This document shows, piece by piece, positions 12,663 to 25,773 of a stretch of DNA of 64,000 nucleotides. The notes under the pieces were generated by a model. It was not told the origin of the DNA. It was given only the letters and a program-made list of their open reading frames with translations, and ran no database searches. Source of the stretch: Lucifuga dentata (taxonomy: Eukaryota; Chordata; Actinopteri; Ophidiiformes; Bythitidae); NCBI GenBank assembly GCA_014773175.1, contig VXCM01001254.1:62001-126000 (forward strand), given 5' to 3'. Every line of letters begins with the position of its first letter. Within the stretch, counting starts at the first letter, position 1. The position numbers and the translations under genes are program-made.

Positions 12663-14611
12663 TGCGTTTCGGAGCGGGTGCAGGTGACGCGCTGCCAGAA
12701 CAGCTGAATCACACAGGCGAGGCGAGATTTCTGGACTGCCTTAGAACAGATGGTTGATGAACTTGATCAGGGAATTAAAAAACGCCAGAGATGGAGAATG
12801 CGTCAGTCGCAGATGGATGGGATTGTGGGATATTCTCCTGAGGTTTGGGCATGCGAGCTCTCCTCTCTTCTCTCTCTCTCTCTCTCTTTCCTCCTCTTTG
12901 CCACAGGAGAAAATCACTCTTTCACTTCTTATGCCTGCATCAGACTCTTTTTTTTTTCTTCCAGCCCCAACACATCTCTGGCCAACCCACGCTGATGTGG
13001 CAATGAACATCCACACCTTAGGAGGTTTGGCTGCTCTGACAGCCAAGATCTCGCTGCCTAATCCTCCTGTTCTAACATCCATTATGCGCCGCGTGTCGAT
13101 GGAATGATTTGTGTGTGGAAACAGGAAGTAGCTGCTTTGGTGTTACAGATGCAGCTTGTAGATTGGTGTTTGATTGCTTTTTTTGCTGCTGCAGGTTTAG
13201 TTGATTTAGAAAAGGAGGGAGGCCAAGTATGAAGTCTGGACTGTTCCGCCATGATAAGAGACTTCATAAGTAGTTCAATATAATCAACAAAATTAAAGAA
13301 AACAATATAAAGTGATTGTATCTATATAAATGATGCTATTTTAATTTTACGGATATAAATTTTTATAAAAAAGTAATTAAATATGTCAGTTAAAAATGCA
13401 AAATACTTAAAAACTTTTAAAGTATTCCTTTTGTTATTTCATTTATGCGTCTGATATTCCATCTCACAATTCATTTATTTCCCGTTTTAACATTTAATGG
13501 AGTCTTAAGTGTGTTGCTGGAATAGAGGCTATACTTATAATCAATTAATGAAATCACGGTTTTTATAAACCAATTATAAAATATTAAATATAACTATTAA
13601 AAATGATCAATTATTAAATGTGACAGTTATTAGCTCTATTTCATGTTTCTGTATTTAAATGATGAATAAATAAATGTACATTAAAACGGATTTCAAACAA
13701 AGCTTTTAAATTTACCCTTTTCTTATTCCATTTACTAATTTATCTTCTTATATTTACTGAAAATATTGGCTAGCAGAGCTTTTGGTACTTCTCAAAGCAT
13801 ATTTTGAAAGTCCATTTAAAAAAAAAAAATCACAGTAAAGTTTAAAAATCTAAAAAAAACATTTAAAAAGTGATAAACTGAAGATTTGTTTTGATGGATC
13901 TGGCGACACCTTGTGGTGACTGGTGGTATATCAATCAATACAAATCCACAAAACCATTCAAATTCAATTACTGACAGAAAAGGTGGACGCCGCTAAGAAC
14001 TATAAAAACTCCTTTATAGAAAAACAACTACAGAATATTTGAAAAAATCAGCAATAAAAATCAGCAAATATTGTATTTTACAGAAAGAAAATCCTCAAAT
14101 TTTTCAAAATTTTACCTTCAAAGAGAAAACTAAAACATTTTTTAAAATGATCATTTTATCTTTTTTATACCATAACTTTTTTTTAAGATTATGTCCCACC
14201 CACTTTCAGTTTGCATGTGAAATAGACAGACATTATTTTATAATAAAACAATACCGATTACAGAGATATTGCTTTTTTTTTTTTTTTTAANTTTTTTTTT
14301 TTTTTTTAATTCTTGCTTTATAGCGGGCAGCCTGAGAGTGTCAGAGAGGAAGAGGAGGAGGAGGAGGAGGAGATTGTTGATTGGGAGGCAGAAGATTAGA
14401 GAGGAAGATTAGCAAGGCAGCTTGATGAGTCACCTTATAATTTTCTCTCCACACACCCTTAAACTCAGCCATAGTTGTGTGTGTGTGTTATCTGAGAACT
14501 GTAATTTGTTAAATCATTTATTCAAAGATTTAATCAAACATGACAGTAATTCCACTGTATGTGAATTAGCTGTCAGCGCTGACGGCGTTCCTCTGTCCTC
14601 TCTCGTCTCAG

Positions 14612-14909
14612 CCTGAGCTGAAGTCAGCCGGTGCGGCGGAGGAGAAGTCACTTCCCCAGACCTCCATCTGTCCCAGGCCCGCCGCCAGAGCCGGTCCGGC
14701 CAACGTGAGACCGGCTTCATCAAACACAGCACCAAGTTCTGTCAACACCAAACCCACTTCTGCACATCTGAGGCCGAGCTGTGCCGCGGCATCGCCATCG
14801 CCTTCCTCCAGCAACGCCGCCAAAAAAGATTCTGGAACAACGTCACCCGCCAAAGGGGGGCAGCACTCACAGGAAGCACAGAAACCTCAGGAATCACATG
14901 GTGGCAAAG
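14612..14909 (+). CDS. SH2D4-like gene, coding exon 6 (Ser/Thr/Pro-rich linker)
   Basis: 298 bases, 99 codons plus one base. The acceptor CTCTCGTCTCAG| is excellent and the donor AAAG|gtgagt is near-perfect. The translation starts PELKSAGAAEEKSLP and runs through a low-complexity region rich in Ser, Ala, Thr, Pro and Asn (for example PSPSSSNAAKKDSGTTSP), ending QESHGGKG. It looks like a disordered linker and has no recognisable domain. GC content is well above the surrounding intron. The minus-strand frame across the same bases is a shadow. Confidence 0.8.
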
Positions 14910-15734
14910 GTGAGTGAGCAAGGCATTGTGGGTAAAGGTGCAACGACAGTGGATGACTTGATTCTGATCGGCTGGCAGCTGTGTATGTACGTGTGTGTGT
15001 GTTTTCTCGACACCACTGATGCAGATGTTTATTGGCTTTTCTAAATTAAAGCAGTGTTAAATTGCAGGTAACCATAGCAACAACACTGAGGATGCAGCTC
15101 CAGGTGGTTTAGCTCAGAAGCTTTGCTGTCACGGCTACTTCTACCCAAACTACAAACAACTACACACAAATAACACATCACTATCACCTTTAGTTTTCAG
15201 CCTTGACCTTGTAACAGCGCTCCCTGCTGAACACAGGTCAGTTAACAAACATCCCAGGAATATCTCTCCAATTCTTCTCCAGTGGTGATGGAGGACGTAG
15301 GTGTAGAACATGCATGTTCGTGAGGGAAACGGAGTCACGGAGAGCAATAATGGCTGAGGAGAGAGCGAGAGAACGTTGCTGGTTGCTGCAGCAAGAAAGA
15401 GGGATTTATTTCCCCAAAGCTTATGCGCTCGCCAAACAGTGCCTCAGCCCGCTGGAATCTTTATGGACTGGCAGAGTGAAAAGAGGCCAGCCTGGAGGGG
15501 AAAAAGCTTATGTGGCTGGGATTTGCGTCTCAGTCCTGCATCGCCTGTGCACACCTGCTCGTTTTGTCGCTTGTCTGCCATCGCTGATATGCTCTGAGCA
15601 CGTGTTAGCCGCAAAAATTTAAATAAACACCATAGATCTGCCACTGAAACTGTTTGGATGAGAGGAAATGGCCGTCAGATGGTTGGAGAGTAATGTCACC
15701 TCACCAGATCATGTCTAATCCTCTGCAGTGGAGG

Positions 15735-17225
15735 AAAATCTCAACTACTTCACTAAAGTAAAAATCTAACAAAGTCATCTCATGATATCTGGAGCTATTT
15801 TTGTGATAATGATATGAAGCGTAAAGCTAAAAAATGTTGTATTGGTGATTGAAGAAGTGGAACAAATGCTGCAAACTATAACATGAGTAAAAATGAAGAA
15901 GCATAAAAGTAGCACGGAATTTTTCCCTTCAGTTAAAGTATAAATAACTAAATCCTGTCATATTTTTAGCTTGCAAACTCAATTGAACTAAAATGACTGA
16001 TGATGTCATCAGATCTGATCTTTGGCAGGTTATGATGCTAAATAGCCTCTATGACNAAAATGACTGATGATGTCATCAGATCTGATCTTTGGCAGGTTAT
16101 GATGCTAAATAGCCTCTATGACACTAAAATTAAATACGCTCTGAAGTCCAAATCCACCACAAGCCAAGAACTCAGCTGAAATTAGCATAGTAGCTAAGCT
16201 AACACTGTTCATACAGGCAGTCCCTGGGTTACAAACGAGTTCCGTTCCCACAGCTGTTCATAAGTCGTTTTTGTACGCAAGTCAGAACAATTCCATAAGG
16301 TGCAGATCTAGCGTATATATTTGACCTTTCTATGCATAAGAAACTGGATTTACGCTTTGGAGGTGTGGTTACTAAGGTTACAAAAAAGAAAAAAATGCAA
16401 AACACGAACAACACACACAACACGGTGTTTACAGCGAGCGTGATCCGACTTAAAATAGCGACTNGCAAAACACGAACAACACACACAACACGGTGTTTAC
16501 AGCGAGCGTGATCCGACTTAAAATAGCGACTGCACCGCTGATGACGTGCAATGTTTTGACGTGCGTTGTAAAGTAGTGCGCCGTTCATCATTACAAATCA
16601 TTTTATGTAACTCGAATTTTTAATTTAATAGGTTTTACGGCGGTTGGTTTGTAAGTACGGGTTATTCGTAAGTCAGACGTTCATAAGTCAGGGACTGCCT
16701 GTACACTACAACAACAAGTTATCACTTCATTAATTTCACTCCGCCATTAGCTTATTCGGCCACAGGAAGTACAGCTAGCTAACGCTCCAGCTATGCTTGT
16801 CTGAGTCAGCATCACTTCCTGCTTGTTTTGGGTCTCAAATCATCTGATTGGCTCTCCTCCTCATGTGACTTACAACATTCTTGATATTCACCCAGGTGTT
16901 TCTGCTTCAGAAATTAATTTGTTTAGCTGTTAGCCAGTTAGCTTTGTAGTCAAACTTCAAACAAGAGATAGCTCCTTTGAGGAACTATAAGCATCTTATA
17001 ACTCTGTTTTGAAAGGTGCTATAAATAAAGTTAAAGTTATTATTAGCTAATTGTTCAGGTGACCATGACTTTCAGGTGACTTTTAGTTTAATTTCTTCCT
17101 CTTGTGCGTAATACGAAAATTCATGAAAACATCATGACGCCACAAATTGTGATATGAAAAATTTGCATCACATAAAAATTATTCTATATTATCCTGAAGA
17201 TATTTTGTGGCTACAACACTTTATC
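15735..17225 (+). repeat. Dispersed repeat F, copy 2
   Basis: Related along its length to 2785-3672, but carries a Tigger-like MITE at 16214-16701 and an artefactual duplicated joint at the n at 16056 (66-base unit, 15990-16055). The tail near 17214-17300 (CAAGTCAAACTCCTGCATTC) also resembles 51520-51560, a repeat common in fish. Confidence 0.75.
16214..16701 (-). mobile_element. Tigger/pogo-like MITE, copy 1
   Basis: The ends are CAGGCAGTCCCTGGGTTA and the inverse TCAGGGACTGCCTG, flanked by TA at 16212-16213 and 16702-16703. The corresponding site in repeat F copy 1 (TTCATACATCAC near 3225-3236) has a single TA, so the insertion duplicated TA. On the minus strand the interior reads TPPKRKSS followed by FLCIERSN, where a Met start has changed to Thr. 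It resembles the beginning of a Tigger-type transposase frame. About 67 bases are duplicated artefactually around the n at 16464, so the true length is about 420. Confidence 0.8.
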
Positions 17226-19372
17226 ACAAGTCAAACTCCTGCATTCAAAAGTAAATAAGTATTAGCAATAAAATGTACTCCAGTATCTAAAGCAAAGTAC
17301 TCATGCAATAACATAACAGACAGAAACACACAGCTGTATAGCAGAAATCACCTTCTTCTGCATCTACATCTGTAACTATTGAAAATATTTTGCTGAGTCA
17401 GCATAATCTTAGCTACACATCAGTGGTCGTCACACATTTCTGGCCTTTTTTGTCACGTTATAATTTATGTACAGCTACACCATAAATGTGACGTCTGTAT
17501 TTTAATCCAGCAGATCCAGCTCAACATCTGTTGATAGTCAAAGGACACGACTGAATTTTTGTGGTGTCTTAGGCTGGATTTTTACCATGCACACGCAACC
17601 TGATTCCGATCTTTTGCTCACATGTATCAGACACGCTTCCTGAAGATGTAAATGGTAAAAAGCCACACAGAATCAGATATTCTCAGATCTGTTTTGGGCC
17701 ACTTGCATATGTGGAAATAAATCAGATACGTATCGANGAATCAGATATTCTCAGATCTGTTTTGGGCCACTTGCATATGTGGAAATAAATCAGATACGTA
17801 TCGAATATCCGCCAATTCGACTGCTGTCTAAATACACGGATCGGAAGTTCCTTGCCATTCCGACTCCTAAGTAAGTTCCACCTTGTTCACATATGGATGA
17901 TGTCAGCATCAATATGATGACGCTCTCTGTAGACAAAATTGAAGGACATACTATATATATATCATGCTGATGTGTTTATGCAAATAGACGTGTTAGTGTG
18001 TGATAACAGGCTCCTGTTACAGCAGCAAAAATACATGTCCTTATAAGAGCGTTTAACATATCCGATGTTTCTCTCTGCATGTGAAAGTTTTTACCTGCTG
18101 ATCATATTTTTAAATCATTCTCTCTTCTTAGTCCATTTAAGCGTTTAAAAAAGAAAATGTAAAGTTAAAAAAATATATAAATACAATGAACAAAAAATCA
18201 GATATAGGCAAAAGATCAGAATTGAACAAATTGAGCCTAAATCCAGCCAGAAACAGGCAAAAATGTTGATAAATGCCTGATCTTGCAAAGTTAAATAACG
18301 GGAAAAAATTCCTGTGTGCAGATCCAGATCTGCCTTTAAATCAAATAAACTCTTCCTTGACACAAGTCCCACCAATCTACAATCTTTCCTCAAAATCTGT
18401 CTGTTAATGTTCTTAATATCCTGTTGAAAGACAAACAAGTGGAAACTGAACCTCCTCCAGTAATATTTACTGCTGGACAACACTTAATTATTTGGATTTT
18501 TCTTGCATGTTTTCTTGTCTTGTCACATTTTGTCCATCTTGGCTATAAAATATCATTGCTGCCTTGTCAGATATTAAATTGGAAAACAGTTATAAGTGGA
18601 AACTTTTAATGCTAAAAGATATGAAAGCAGATTAGTTGGTAAAGTAACTAGTTAACAGATCCATTTACAAGCTGAGTTACATATTTTCCTCAGTTTTCAC
18701 AAACCTGTGAAGCTCTTTATTTGTTATCTCTTTGTCTGTTCCCCCTCTCTTCCCAACCTTTCACCACACACACTTATGCAAGCCAAATAAACAGTTGGTA
18801 TGTTTCAGGATTTTCTGATAAAAAAAAAAAACAAATCTTTGAATTTTCTTTAAAATTCTAACTTGGTCAGTGAGTCGTTTTATGTAAACTGTCTGGATAT
18901 TGTGGATCTCAGGCTGTCTGAAGCCATGAGGTGACATCCTCATCGAGCATGCAGTGACCCAGTTATGCAGGCAGGTGATGTTTAATTAGCACCATCTAGT
19001 GGAAGACAACAGTACTACAGGAAAACCTCCCTGACAGAGGAAGATTCCATAAGGTCCCTCTGCTGGAAAAATATAGATCCTACAAGCAAACCAGAGACAC
19101 TTTTCTCTGCAAAAACTACATTTCCTGCAGGTTTCATTTTGATAAAAAATAAATAAATAAATAAAAAATAAAAAAATAAAAACTTGTTGACTTAATTAGA
19201 TTTTCAGTGAATCTAGATATCAGTCAGACTGATCCAGAAGCAAATGCACTGGAATTAGATGTAATTTTGACATTTCCTCTGTTGTATTTGTTTCTTGACT
19301 TTTAGCTGAATAGAATTTTGTGCATCTTTACCTTTAGAACAAACACATTACAGTAGGAATCTTTCATTCCTT

Positions 19373-19403
<31 letters not shown>

Positions 19404-21142
19404 GGCGTGCTTACTTCTTTGCCTGTTTGTTGTTTGGTGCTTTTTTAAAGACAGTTAAACAATTTAAGTTTCTAATCTGCTTCTATTTAATGATTTTTTT
19501 TTTTTTTTTTTANTTTTTTTTTTTTTTTTTTTAATTCTAGACATTCCAGGTACTTTTTTTGTAGTTGTGAATTCAGCAAATCTCTGACAGAGTTATTAAC
19601 AAAGTTCAATTGAATATAATAAATAATGAATTAAAAAGGAATGCTTTTATTTTAGAGAGTTTATAGGTTCCCTAACATACCATCAAGTAAGAACACTGCA
19701 AAATCTACATCACATAATTTTTCTCGATTAAGTCGTATTTTGTAAAAACAACAGAAAAAGCCTTTGATATAATTATTTAAATGTGTTTCAGTCTAAACTG
19801 ACTTAAGAATTTAAAGGAAACGACTTGAAGAAAAGACAGAAAAAGGAAGGCAGCTCGATAGAGTCAAGAACAAAAGACACTTAATTCCACAAAATTCTTT
19901 GAAAATGGTTTTGTTCTGAATACGTTACTTGTCAGAAAAATAAATAAGATGTTTCGGACTCTCGTTTTCTTGGTAAGATGGAGGTTTGTGGATGATTTTT
20001 TCCTCAGATCTGTCAAAAACTATTTTCAACAGTTAATGAACAAGAAATGTAGACAGAAACAAGGCAGTGAACACAGGATAATAGAAAAAGTGTCTGATGC
20101 GATTTTTTTTTTGTTAAGAAGACGCAGGGTGTATTTTGTGTTTGTGTGTTTTGTATGAATGGATGAGATAAGTGGATATGAGACAAGTGGACATGAGACG
20201 AGTGGATGCTGTTCAGGCGGCAGGAAGGCGTGGAAAGGGAAAGGAAGAGCTGCTGAATGAACATGTCTTGACTCTGCGTTTGTCCCTGACAAAGGCAGGA
20301 AGCTCGTTCTGAGGGGAGGAACCCGCCTGGATCAGGATCTGGACTCGGCTGTTTGCTTTGCGGTGCGGGTAGCGACCAGGACTCCACATCCTGTGAGCTT
20401 CGAGCTTTTAAAGACTCGAAAGTTCATGATGGACTAAATCTGCTTCAGGGAAACTTATGTGCATTAAAGATAGTCGCTACAGACAGGAAACCCTGACGGA
20501 GCTTTTTGTTTAAACTCTGAGGTCAAAAGTCATTTTTAGAGTTTTACGTTTGCAATTAATGTCTTTTATTTGCCACCTAAAAAAAAAACAACTGCACCAT
20601 TTAAAAACAACAAAAACAAATCCTTTACTAGACCAGATGACAAATTTGGTCCTGTGAAATTTCTTTCTCAAATACAGTAAGTCTGCGAAAACGTATCAGT
20701 AAAACAACATATCACTAAAACTCATGAAATATTACAAAAAACGCCTAATTATTTCTTCTCTTGATTCTCAAAAAACACACATCAAAGGACAAATATATAA
20801 AAATTGATTTCTACAAAATTTTACATAAATGGGAAGTTAGATTCAAAAAATTCTTCCATAGATGACTGTCATGTGATCTATTTTTTGATTTAATTCTTCA
20901 CACGTTTCACTGTGCCTTGTTTAGTATTTCACAGAGAAGAAAGATGCAGCTTTACATCTACTTTTTGTCTAAAATACAAGATTTATGTTAGTTTAACATC
21001 GTTTTATCATCAGATATTTTGTAATCATAAGTCGTGTATCATCTGCATAAAAACAGAGTTTTTACACTGATGTATACATAAAGATACAGAGTCTATGACT
21101 CAAACTATAGTGCATATAGAAATATGTCAGCATGGGCATGTT

Positions 21143-21282
21143 TAGTGTGTGTGTGTGTGTGTTTGTTTGTGTGTTTGTACTCGTGTTTGTTGGCTTAGTG
21201 GGGTCATATGATGTGAGCATGAAAGTGTATCAATCTGAAACAGCTGGCGGTATGTGTGTGTGTGTGTGTGTGTGTGTTTTGT
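21143..21282. repeat. Two (GT)n microsatellites
   Basis: GT-rich runs at 21145-21180 and 21251-21290, separated by about 70 bases of unique sequence. Confidence 0.9.
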
Positions 21283-21431
21283 GTGTGTCGGGCAGTTTTC
21301 CTCTCCTCTCTCTTCACCTTCAAAGGGAAGGACACACATTCCAGTGCTGCTTCCCGACTCCCTGGCCCCGGGCGACGCTCGGCCAGAGCTGATAAGTGAC
21401 AGGGCCCCAACCCCCACACAGGAGATCCCCC

Positions 21432-21482
21432 NNNNNNNNNNNNNNNNNNNNNNNNNNNNNNNNNNNNNNNNNNNNNNNNNNN
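21432..21482. other. Assembly gap in a poly-C tract
   Basis: 51 unknown bases bounded by C runs on both sides. A long C/G homopolymer is the probable cause of the gap. Confidence 0.95.
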
Positions 21483-21494
21483 CCCCCCCCCCCA

Positions 21495-21720
21495 CTCCCT
21501 CTGCCAGAGACGAGGAACGTCTCTAAAGAGACAGATTGTCTTTAATTTTTGGCTGGCCTGGTCAGCGACACTGCCCCCCTCCCCTTTGTCTTCGCTGTAC
21601 ATTTATGAGCAGGATTGAAGTGAGGAGACGCATCCCAAAGCTCAATTAGAAATTTGTCATCTTGACGAGTGATTTTAACGCAGAAATTCCGCTTAATTTC
21701 CTCCAAAAACGAGGATAAGC
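21495..21720. promoter_or_regulatory. Candidate conserved non-coding element in intron 6
   Basis: Repeat-poor, balanced-composition stretch with no open frame. It includes GGAACGTCTCTAAAGAGACA (near-palindromic) and AATTAG/TTTAAC homeodomain-like words. Called only because it stands out from the surrounding AT-rich and repetitive sequence. Confidence 0.25.
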
Positions 21721-23094
21721 AGCGTTTTTATTAAATTTCTGTTTGCTTGTTAGCTGGTATCAAATATTAATTAATTTCAGCAAAATTTAGTTTAAAGGTA
21801 GAAAATTTGCCCAGGCTGTATCCGACCTAAAAGCAGAAGTCAGAATTTCCTACTCCCAATGGAGAAAAGGTTTTTTTTTTATTTAAACAAGCCTCAACAC
21901 GTCGGAATTCCTACTTGGAATAAGACTCCTCAACCCCAAGTTTAGTATTGACGTCATTTAAATATGGCTGCTTACGTCGTAAACAGTCATTTTTCCATTT
22001 ATAAATAAAGATTGAGGCTTTTTTCCTTTAAATCAGCATACATACAATAACAGGTTAAACGATCCTAAATGTTAAAACATTGCTTCTTTTGCTGAAAGAC
22101 TAAACTACAGTTTTCATGGAGACTCAAACACACGGCGATCATACATGATTCCGCGTTCTGGCTTCCCAGTCTGAACTGCAACAAACACAGCGTTAAATAT
22201 GAAGCAGATCATTAACATGCTGATCTTCACTGGATTTTTCACTGACGGGACAACGATACCATAATTAACAGAAGAGAAGCTTTATGAATAAGCTTCAGTT
22301 ATCATGCTGCTAATTTAGCGTGATACTGCATCGTTATCGTGGTTTTTTGGAATGACCTCCTTTATCGTTTGCCTCAAAACATGAATCACACAGAAATTCT
22401 ATGCATTTCTTGGATTTGTTTTAGAATTTAGTTTCAAAAATCTTCATCTTATCAAATGATTTTTCTTTTAATCTACATATAATCCATTAAATCAAATGCA
22501 AAAAAAAAAATAAAAAATGCAGCGTCAGATTATTTCAACTTGTGTCCAACAAAAAATCAGCTCCATTTTTTTTGGAAGTTTGCTGGAACTCCATTTTAGT
22601 CAGATGATCATGTGACTATGAGAAGAACCAATCATAGAACCCAAACAACCAATCATACTAATAGCAGACAAAGCATAAACACCTAGTAAAGGGCAGAGCC
22701 AAGGCCCATCCAGGTGAATCAAAATTAGCTCAAAATCATACATATGTATCATTGTTTAGAGCAAATATACATATATTTATACATGTTTGGGAGTAATTCA
22801 ACCTAAATCTACATACAATTCATACAGAAGTAGTCAGATTAAAATATAAAATTCTATAAAATATAAATATTAAAACACTTCAACAGACATAAAGAGGAAA
22901 GTATATACAAATACTTTGCAAAAAAAAAGTCAAAACTGTCTAGATGACAAACATCACACACGCACAGAAAAGCATCTCAAATACTGAAAGTCTAAAGCAA
23001 ATATATAGACCCAATACATACATATATATATATACTATAAAACATGATTAGAAAAAAGGGAGAAAGACACTATTGTACATCTTTATTCCAGCCC

Positions 23095-23236
23095 ATCTCT
23101 CTCTCTCTCCCTCACCCTCTTTCCCTTTCCCTCTCTCTCTCCCTTTCTCCCTCCCTCCCTCTCTCTCTCTCTCNCCTCCAATCCCTCTCTCTCTCTCTCT
23201 CTGTCCCTCCCTCTCTCTCGCCCTCTCTCTCTCTGT
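23095..23236. repeat. (CT)n / pyrimidine-rich microsatellite
   Basis: About 140 bases almost entirely C and T on the + strand, with an n at 23174 in the middle. Confidence 0.92.
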
Positions 23237-23719
23237 ATTAAGCATTCCACTCAGACCGGCACCAAGGCTCTGTGCTCAAAAAACTCTGACCATAAGTGTG
23301 TATGTGCCTGTGACTGTGTGTGTGTTTGTGCATGTATGCTTATGTGTGTGTGTGCATGCGCGCTCACTGCTTGCACAAAATGTGTGTCTGCCTCAATTGC
23401 TGGAGCCTATCCAAGGTTTCCGTGGTGACCGCACAACACAACGAGACAATCAGAGGCAAGCCCACGCAGCGCGGCGAGAGGACATTAACGCAGGAACCGC
23501 GGGTCAGGGGGCAGAGGAAGGCAGGGCGCGGTNGTGTGGAGGGAGGTGTTGGAGTCAGGAGGAAGGAGAGCAACGGCAAGGAGAAAAGAGCAAGTAAACA
23601 ACAGTAAACAATAACAGAACCTTGAAGGCTACTTTAGGTTTCTCTCTTTCATGCCTGCAAGACATCAAGAGCTTTAAAGGTTTTCTGGCCCCAGGAGTGC
23701 CTGAGAGGTTTGGCTTTAG

Positions 23720-23764
23720 CCTGTGTGTGTGTGTGTGTGTGTATGTGTGTGTGTGTGTGTGTGT
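23720..23764. repeat. (GT)n microsatellite
   Basis: GT run with a single TATGT interruption. Confidence 0.92.
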
Positions 23765-23816
23765 GAGCGTGCTATTCCTTGGTGTTAGGCAGAGATGGCT
23801 GCATGCGTGACTGAAT

Positions 23817-23968
23817 CCATGAGCAGCAGGGCTGTGTGACAGTGTGTGTGTGTGTGTATGTGTGCGCGCATGCATAGACTGGATGTAACGTNCCATGAGC
23901 AGCAGGGCTGTGTGACAGTGTGTGTGTGTGTGTGTATGTGTGCGCGCATGCATAGACTGGATGTAACG
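23817..23968. repeat. Duplicated segment around n containing (GT)n
   Basis: A ~75-base unit beginning CCATGAGCAGCAGGGCTG is repeated on either side of the n at 23892. The second copy has a longer GT run. This is probably an unmerged overlap, with the GT length difference from alleles or sequencing error. Confidence 0.8.
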
Positions 23969-24889
23969 TGAGAATGTGTGTGTGTCTTTTTGAAATTCAG
24001 CTGTTAGAAGCCGCACACACACACACACGCTCTCACATATCTCCGTCCCTCGGGGATGACGCTAAAAATATGTGGCTCCTCAAGCCTTCTGGTGTCTGAG
24101 CAACGTCTGTCTGCTCTCCTCTGCCGTCCCTGTGCNACTCCCACCCCAAACTCCTCTTCCATCCGTTCCTCCCTCAATTACACCTTCTTCCACACACACA
24201 CACATGCACACACACACCGACTACACCAAGCTGTGTAGCTACTACACTTCCAGCGAGGATGACCTCTGCTCAGCCAGAGCAGGATAAAGGGAAGCGAATG
24301 AAAAGCAGAAAAACATGAATAGATGAAGGTGTAGGCGCAGAATTTAGAGACAGGAAATGATCAGGTACAAAATAAAAATAAAAAAATCTCTGTTTTTTAA
24401 CAAGCAGTTTAGTCTCACATTCAGCCTTTAAGTCCTGTTTTTTTTTTTTTTTTTTTTAATTCCGCTAACAGACTGAAATAATTTTTGATTCTGCTGCAGT
24501 TTACTGTTTATCAGGAATTTTCTAGAAAAGAGTTTATAAATAAGTCATTAGTATCAAGAGAAATGATACTTAATTCTAGAAAATTCTGAAAATGTGATAG
24601 CAGATTTTTTGAAGTGTTAAATTTTTTTAAAAATTTGTATATTGATCTGCATCAAAATATCCGTAAGTATAACCAAACATGCTGATTGGCTGATGGCGGC
24701 GATGATTTTTGGAACTGTTTAAAACCACATGGCAACAGAGTTATGGCCATTTAAATTCACCATGCTGCTGTAGTGCCACCTATTGGCCTACGTGTTGATC
24801 CTGGGCGGAGTTACACACGGGGGTGGAGCAACACTAAATGATAGAAAATTCTGAATTTTTGGGTTTCTTTTCAGAAAATTTGATTTTAA

Positions 24890-25391
24890 AAGAGCATGCT
24901 AGTGGTTTTTGTCAATTTTCCAAAACATACTGGAGCAATAAATATTAGAATAGTTTTTCCTACCTTCCAGACTGCCATTGGTTTCAATTAATTCCAGTAC
25001 GCTATATAAATCAACTTGTAGAGGTTTGAAACGTGCTGAGATAAATAATCCATCACAGAAAATGTCTACTGAATTTTTTTTGACTAAATAACTTTATGTA
25101 ACCGATCCAACGTGGAGCTGAATGGAAGACAATATGTCTCCACCAGGGAAAGTAGTCCCAGCAGAAGATGGCTTTTACAGAGAAATGAAAAATGACTGTC
25201 CCTTCTACATTTGGACAAAGGTGTTAGCAGGTGAAATATGAACATTTGATTTTGAAAAGAGGATTTGGCAAAATAACAGGAAAACTAAAATATGGTTTTA
25301 CATTTTGCAAATCAATTATCAGTAATGTTCTTTGTAAGTGGGTAGTATTTATTGGGCTTAAACGTGTAAAAAAATCACCAGTAAGATCCTT
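24890..25391 (+). mobile_element. MITE family B, copy B3
   Basis: Near-complete, diverged copy flanked by TAA at 24887-24889 and 25392-25394. The ends are AAGAGCATGCTAGTGG and the inverse CACCAGTAAGATCCTT. Internal blocks CCTACCTTCCAGACTGCC, CTCCACCAGGGAAAGTAGTC and CATTTGATTTTGAAAAG are in the same order as in A1. Confidence 0.8.
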
Positions 25392-25550
25392 TAAGACTCA
25401 ATGACAGGCAAAATGAGCTCTTATTTTGGAGATTTTCTCACAGCGTGGCATCCTGTTTGTGTTCCATGTGTCAGGAAGTTGTCAGCCGCATGTTTTAGTG
25501 TCAGCCGCATGTTTTAGCAGCAACTAATTATCCTCTCTCTCTCTGCTCAG

Positions 25551-25773
25551 ACACGTCTGCGCCAGTCACGGCTCGGAGGACGGCGTCTTCCGAGGACAAC
25601 AAGTCGGCGGGGACGTCAGTGACCTGCGGGGGGCGTGGCCGCGTGGCTCAGCTCATGAAAAACTTCAGCGTGGAAAACGCCACGACCCCCACACAGGCGC
25701 CTTCCCGCGGCATCAAGCCACCGATCCCCACCAAGCCTGAGCACCTGAGTCTGATTTCCACACCTTCCGTCAG
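25551..25773 (+). CDS. SH2D4-like gene, coding exon 7 (proline-rich segment)
   Basis: 223 bases. The acceptor CTCTCTGCTCAG| and donor CAG|gtaatc are good. The first two bases complete an Asp codon begun in exon 6, and the last two (AG) start an Arg or Ser codon. The translation contains GRGRVAQLMKNFSVENA and the PxxP-like segment IKPPIPTKPEHLSL, a possible SH3-ligand motif. GC-rich third positions support coding. This is the last exon that can be joined with confidence; with exons 1-6 it makes 345 residues. Residues about 265-300 could not be assigned to a known domain. The SH2 domain expected near the C-terminus of a true SH2D4 protein was not seen in the window. Confidence 0.78.

Larger units (their letters stand above)
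10478..14611 (+). other. Intron 5 with nested MITEs and a promoter-like repeat
   Basis: Holds a nested pair of MITEs (B2 interrupted by A3, 10681-11640), dispersed repeat D1 (11614-12035), (GT)n at 12252-12287, (CT)n at 12630-12659 and 12869-12890, and an AT-rich stretch without recognised content at 13270-14280. A poly-T pair around the n at 14291 follows. 12370-12720 is C/T-rich and repeat-poor, but no exon could be supported in it. Confidence 0.65.
14910..25550 (+). other. Intron 6 (about 10.6 kb)
   Basis: Contains dispersed repeat F copy 2 with an inserted Tigger-like MITE (15735-17225), several duplicated single-n joints, (GT)n at 21143-21282, a 51-base n gap in a poly-C region (21432-21482), long (CT)n (23095-23236) and (GT)n (23720-23764), and MITE B3 (24890-25391). 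21490-21720 is a repeat-poor candidate conserved element. The stretches 17230-19370, 19600-21130 and 21720-23040 are AT-rich with no recognised gene or repeat. Confidence 0.6.

Noticed and set aside
14514..14853. Minus-strand frames over exon 6
   Set aside because: They are shadows of the GC-rich + strand exon, which has matching splice sites and phase.
15314..15622. 102-codon frame starting MFVRETESRRAIMAEERARE
   Set aside because: Lies within intron 6 with no acceptor or donor in phase and no recognised homology. It could be unique non-coding DNA that is open by chance.
23044..23597. Ser/Leu-rich 174-codon frame
   Set aside because: It arises from a (CT)n microsatellite followed by (GT)n; there is no splice context or domain.
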